DNA of 64,000 bases from Cristatella mucedo (taxonomy: Eukaryota > Bryozoa > Phylactolaemata > Cristatellidae): the NCBI GenBank assembly GCA_009760855.2, contig WPIO01000010.1, forward strand, positions 7,991,001 to 8,055,000, read 5' to 3'. A program made the position numbers and the translations under genes. Below the pieces are notes generated by a model, which saw only the letters and a program-made list of their open reading frames with translations, ran no database searches and was not told the origin of the DNA. Below, in pieces: positions 58,885 through 64,000 of this stretch; position 1 is the first letter of the stretch; each line of letters starts with the position of its first letter.

Positions 58885-59100
58885 TGGGCGCGCTATTACA
58901 AAATAATGTATCCTTGAAAAGCATACTGCCTCCACGGTCAAGTCGGCCTACTTTCAGCTGGGACCATTGCCAAAATTAGGACGTGCCTAGACAAAGAGCA
59001 GGGCAGCCGAAACTAGTTCACACGTGTGCGACGTTGCGTTTAGATTATGGCGCATTAACATTCTGTGATGCCACGTATCATCGGTCCAAACTCGGTAAGC
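58885..59100 (+). mobile_element. LINE family 2 internal fragment
   Basis: 'atactgcctccacggtcaag', 'cggcctactttcagctggga' and 'tagacaaagagcagggcagc' parallel 22410-22560 of the 22-kb LINE, with a 20-base-scale deletion. Confidence 0.7.
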
Positions 59101-59749
59101 AGCAGAGGGGGTGTGACTATGTCGGAATGGAGCAAATTCGTCGTATCTCAGTGCAGAAACATGCCAGCCTAACGGCCACGGTGCCCTTTCCTCCCTGGCC
59201 AAACCATTGCCCGACTCAATAACCTCGGTGAAAGAAGGGGGGAGGCTAGATCAAGGCAAGGGTAGCAATTTTCCTGCTGAGTATCGGTCATAGTGCTGCA
59301 ATACTTTACTGCAAAAGCTAGGGGTTTGCCATTTTACGTTTGAGTACGTGCAAGTTATTCTATTGAGCAAAAGATATGGGCAAATTATAGATAGGTGTCT
59401 CGTCTCAATAAGTGGACATGAAGAGTTCTCACTTCATAAAAGAGTTCTCACTACATTCTCCATTATTTAAAAGTGCATGAATCTTTGTGCATACGATCTA
59501 ACACTTTAAGCTTCAGAAGATAAAGTGTTGGTGTTTATCTCAATGGGTTTACCGCATCCGACGAATACCATTTTTTTCGCAATCAAACTGGCAAATGCAT
59601 CAGTGCTTACACCTCGTGTCAATAATCGCCTCTTGTCACAACTGCGTTTTATTACTGCCACAATTCTGAGTTACTAATTATGTTGGCCGACTCCAAATTT
59701 GAGTCTCAGCTTACATGCAATAGGCACTGAATGAAAAGATCTACCAACT

Positions 59750-60270
59750 GATAATTATAATAATACACTTGATGAAGCACCCTCAGAGAACTCGATCTCT
59801 TTCTAGGCGCTTTACATTTGCTGCAAAGGAAACACGATCGAATGGTTAGTGGTATCAGGCTTGATAAACAACATGCATAATGTGGTTAGAGGTGACATGC
59901 ACAGGGTCGGCATGCAATTGTGGTTAGTGGCAGCATGCACAGTGTCAGCACAAATGAGCACATAAAGGACGAATCACAGGGACCCACTAAATGCTGTGAT
60001 AAATAGATGCGTTTTTAATTTCTTTGTAAATGTGGTTGTCAGGGAATGTCGTGGCGCAGGTCGGGAGTGAGTTCCAGGCTTTGGGAGCATACGAACTAAA
60101 TGCACGGTCTCCAAAGGATTTGAGGTTTTTACAAGGTATAGGTAAACAGTTAGTTTCCGAAAAGCCGGTGTCATGATGCTTGGCCTGGTGGGGGAGTAGA
60201 TCTGATAGGTAGGCTGGAGCCAAAGAATGAAGGAACCTAACAGTGAGCGACAAAACCTTGAAGATAAGGA
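59750..60270 (-). pseudogene. LINE family 2 C-terminal coding region and 3' end
   Basis: Minus strand encodes FLHSLAPAYLSDLLPHQAKH, then CLPIPCKNLKSFGDRAFSSY and APKAWNSLPTCATTFPD, the clearest family 2 C-terminus here. The 3' end on the plus strand is 'aattataataatacacttga' and 'gaactcgatctctttctagg'. It starts only within the last quarter of the ORF, so it is 5'-truncated. Confidence 0.9.
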
Positions 60271-60432
60271 TGCAATATAAGCTCTCTGGCTCTGCTATAA
60301 GAGTTTAGTTGGTACCGTATCATTGCTAGTACCCGTAGCCGTGAACCTTAAGTATAGACCGAATATCAATTTAAAGTGAGTCCAAACGGCATGCCATTTC
60401 CGTTACAGCAAATCTGCTTTCTGCCATTGCAG

Positions 60433-60645
60433 CTGGTGGAGCATGATCGTAGCGAAAAGTGTAGGAGCTGAACTGAAGGAGGTTGCTGGTCACTATTTAT
60501 CGTTTTGTGCACGTGCTATGTCTCTGCCTCAAGATTGTTCCCCCGAAGCTTTCGACTCTGCCATCTTCGGGGAAAGGCATCGTGTCTCCATCATTTTTTG
60601 TGCACCTTCAGACAGAATACATTGGGTGGTACCAATTGTGCTCGT
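60433..60645 (+). CDS. candidate exon of an unknown gene
   Basis: It is bounded by a textbook acceptor (ctttctgccattgcag) and donor (CTCGT then gtgagtga). It is 213 bases, open throughout, entering after one base and ending in phase 2. It encodes WWSMIVAKSVGAELKEVAGH, YLSFCARAMSLPQDCSPEAF, DSAIFGERHRVSIIFCAPSD and RIHWVVPIVLV: normal globular composition, no repeat. I do not recognise the family and did not find a neighbouring exon. Confidence 0.4.
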
Positions 60646-61002
60646 GTGAGTGACTCAGCACGGCTTGTGGAATTGTGACTCTCCACTGGAAGATGTCCTG
60701 CTGCTGTGGCACTGGCTCCCACGGGAGGTATGGCTGCCATTTTCCCATAGGCGATAAGCACCACTGCTGCAATCGCCGTCGTGGCAGCTGCCTGCCTCAT
60801 CCTGCTTCACCCTCGAGCGTTTTGAGAATCTGGCTATCACAACTCTGCCAGTGGGCACCAATTAACACTTGCCGGCAGTAGTTGCTCAATGCCTCATACC
60901 TCCATATCTTGACGGTGTAGTCGTTCGACCGAGAGAAGGAGGAGAAAATGCAGCACTATGCAGAACCTGACCGAAAGCGATTCACTCTTCCCCTCTTCTC
61001 TC

Positions 61003-61362
<360 letters not shown>

Positions 61363-61667
61363 ACCTCTCCGGCTGGTCTGCCGTGCAGCTGATCGACCGG
61401 AGCATGCCACACCCCACTGTAATGTGGCACGGCCAGTGACAGCAGCCACTGACTACAGCTGCGCTTCAGGCCCAGAGGAGACCGGCCGAAATCGAGTGGG
61501 CTTGCGGGATTCAAAAAAATTATGTACATCAGATCTCTCGAGCGCCATAAAACTGCTGCTACCGTCCGTCAGAGCACATCTCGTTTAACTCGAGAAAAGG
61601 ACGCGTTGAGTGCAAGTGGAGCTCTGATTCTAGCACTGGAGCTTAAGCTGAAGCACAACTCCAAAAC

Positions 61668-61995
61668 GCAATCCTTAATGATAATGGCAAAAATGTATGC
61701 AGTACCCCAAGAGAACCAAATCTCTTTCTATAAACTTTACATGCACTAAAAAGGAAGTATGTCAATTGACAAGTCATACATAACACCCGAGCAGTTTCAG
61801 AACGCACAGGCAGACAAAGGACAATTCAACAGGGACAGGGCAAAGGCTGTGAAGAACAGGTAGGTAAACAGCTTCTTTTCGAGTGCAATCAAATCAAATG
61901 ATACGACATCACATGCCTGGTCAGTCGATGTTTCGTTCCGGTTGGGAGCTGAAGGAAACTGTAGGTCCACCAAGGATTTGAAGTTTGTCCGAGGC
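61668..61995 (-). mobile_element. LINE family 2 degraded 3' fragment
   Basis: Plus-strand order: 'gtaccccaagagaaccaaat', 'ctctttctataaactttaca', then on the minus strand LAVPRTNFKSLVDLQFPSAP, a decayed form of the 'LKS-x-GDRAFSS-x-AP' motif. Confidence 0.6.
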
Positions 61996-62844
61996 ACAGC
62001 CAAACGGTCAGAGTAAGAAGAAAATGTGTTGCGACCGAGGGCTTGATTGGGAAGTGGCGCTCAGTTATTCCTAACGTTTAGCCGCTGTGCGAGACACCAC
62101 GGCCTTCCGGGAAAATTGGAGAACGTGCGCAATGGCCGGCATTGAGCACATTCAAGCTTGCCTCGGAGCCGCGATAAGCACACGACTCTCCCAGTAGCTC
62201 GGGCCCTCGAGGCACACGTGGCTCATTATGGTCTGACCACTAATCAACTAGAGACAGGAGGAAATGAAGGTGTCAGCTGACTCTGTGATGGCCGGAGGCC
62301 GGCCGAGCTCGAATGTGCCACGTGCAGCTGCCTGGCTGCTTTCCTTCGGTCTACCACAGGAACCAGGGCATAGAGCACCTGAGTGTCAGTCGCGCCCCTC
62401 CTCCCCCAGGGTACCATACCGAAGCAACCGTAAAGTGGCTGCAAAAGCAGAGCCTCGGCTGAGGCCTGAAGCAGTGCTGAGACGTGTCTAATAGACCATG
62501 ATTAGCCAGAGGTTTTCTAACGTGCAAGGACCACGAGGCACGTGAGAATGGATAGACGCCTGGTGGTTGTATGTACTAATGCTCTAATGAATAGCTATAC
62601 TGTGCACTAGCTCTACTGCTCTCTTTCACAAGCATACACACATAAGTGCTACACCAGAGCTTTCCAGCGCATGGCGCCAACTGACGCTTTTATCCGGGTT
62701 ATGTGACTTCCAAAGCCACCCTGACATAGTGCAACTAACGAGACACACATTACGGCTGATATTTGCCTGAACTTTCACTTGCAGGGTACACTTCGAGAGT
62801 GTCCAACCGGCTATTACACCTAGTTCATGCTGGAAAATGTTTTA

Positions 62845-63013
62845 TTAATTAACTGCTTGATTCAACAGCCTCGGTTATATAGCGGCAAAAGAATCTTAGC
62901 AACTTGCATCGCACTTACAGTGGGCTGTGTAAAATTGCCTGCTGCAGGACTCAAACACACAATCTCGGTTGCAAAGAGCGAGCACCTTGCTGCTGAGCTA
63001 ATACCTGAACAAG
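62845..63013 (-). mobile_element. SINE family A body with 'TAGCTCAG' head
   Basis: In minus orientation: caggtattagctcagcagcaaggtgctcgc head, 'gtgtttgagtcc' B-box, a partly decayed body, and 'gaggctgttgaatcaagcag' end. Confidence 0.75.
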
Positions 63014-63432
63014 AGGTCGATATGGCAGCGCATAGGCACCCGACTCTGTGACCAAGTCAACCCATTTGCTAGTCAGCTCGCTGACTACAGGCAGCTGTGG
63101 CTTCAGGGATACGGGCTCCTTCGGTAAAAGACAGGTGACTTTTCGGCTTCTGTACAAGCGCACGATGCACATAGAAGTGGGACAGGCCGCAGCCCAGCAG
63201 CTTGCCGAGGGCTAATGATGGCCAGCCCTTTGAGCAGCACAGCGTGAAATGGCAGATCGGGTCGAACGTGGTCTTTGGGGGTCTTCAATTAGGCAGCTGA
63301 GCACAACTGTTTACCATTGGATCAATGGCAGAACAGTTACTCTTCTCGGCTGCTATTCCAAAGCGCCGGCTCATGGACTAAGAAAACTGCAAGAGAATAA
63401 CAGACTTGTCCACTGGTGGATAATTGAAAGAA

Positions 63433-63644
<212 letters not shown>

Positions 63645-63689
63645 TACTAAGCACGCCCACTGGCATGGGTGCTAACTGTAGACCGAAGC

Positions 63690-63960
63690 TGCTTCGTTCG
63701 GTGCACCTTTTCTTGGGTTCTCTTGTATTCTGTAATACCTTTATGCTCCGTGCACATGCTACCAGCGACAATGTGAATCTTTTGTGAGCCTTTGCATGCT
63801 TGTCTAAGCATGGTAGTTGTATGCTCTCATGCTTGCCCAAGTATTATACATTGCTTGTCATTAACCGGTGGCTATTAGGATTGCTACTCAGGCAGTGAGT
63901 TGTAAAGCACCCAAATTAAGTTCTCTTAGGGTGCATTACAAATAACTTATTACCACCATT
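63690..63960 (+). mobile_element. LINE family 3 3' fragment
   Basis: 'gtgagcctttgcatgcttgt', 'acattgcttgtcattaaccg' and 'taagttctcttagggtgcat' then ttatta parallel 23.5-23.66 and 38.9-39.14 kb. Confidence 0.7.
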
Positions 63961-64000
63961 GTTACTGTAAATACACACATATACTCGCTTTGACTTGTAA

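Overview
This window looks like metazoan nuclear DNA, most likely an invertebrate. Genes are split into short exons with GT-AG and GC-AG introns. There are long CA, GA, CT and TA microsatellites, tRNA-derived SINEs and 5'-truncated non-LTR retrotransposons. I see no operons, ribosome binding sites, CRISPR arrays or complete intronless genes. The species cannot be fixed from the sequence; a spiralian-type animal is only a guess.

The one gene I can identify fills the left 40 kb on the minus strand. It is a dual-GAF cyclic-nucleotide phosphodiesterase of the PDE10A type. I assembled eleven exons by hand, from the N-terminal helical region (about 40.27 kb) through GAF-A (24.1-16.9 kb), the inter-GAF linker (9.3-9.0 kb) and GAF-B (7.3-1.0 kb). 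Exon phases agree at every junction where adjacent exons were found, and the joined protein aligns nearly without gaps to my memory of vertebrate PDE10A. The catalytic HD domain is not in the window; it should lie beyond position 1. Two pieces are missing: the start of GAF-A (between 34.2 and 24.1 kb) and about 17 residues at the end of GAF-A (between 16.9 and 9.3 kb). Two introns appear to use GC donors.

The introns and the right-hand 24 kb are mostly transposable elements. At least two CR1/L2-like LINE families, a third LINE 3'-end family and modular SINEs with different tRNA-like heads occur repeatedly, several of them nested. The most striking element is a short non-autonomous hAT transposon at 52.35-53.80 kb. 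It closely matches the SPIN ('Space Invader') family known for horizontal transfer among animals, and it appears to be split by a LINE.

Right of 40.3 kb there is no recognisable gene. A GC-rich, CAG/GCA-rich stretch at 42.4-45.3 kb and a well-bounded open exon at 60.43-60.65 kb may be plus-strand exons of unknown genes. The rest is repeat debris and unrecognised sequence. Coordinates of repeats are approximate; exon coordinates were read from splice sites.
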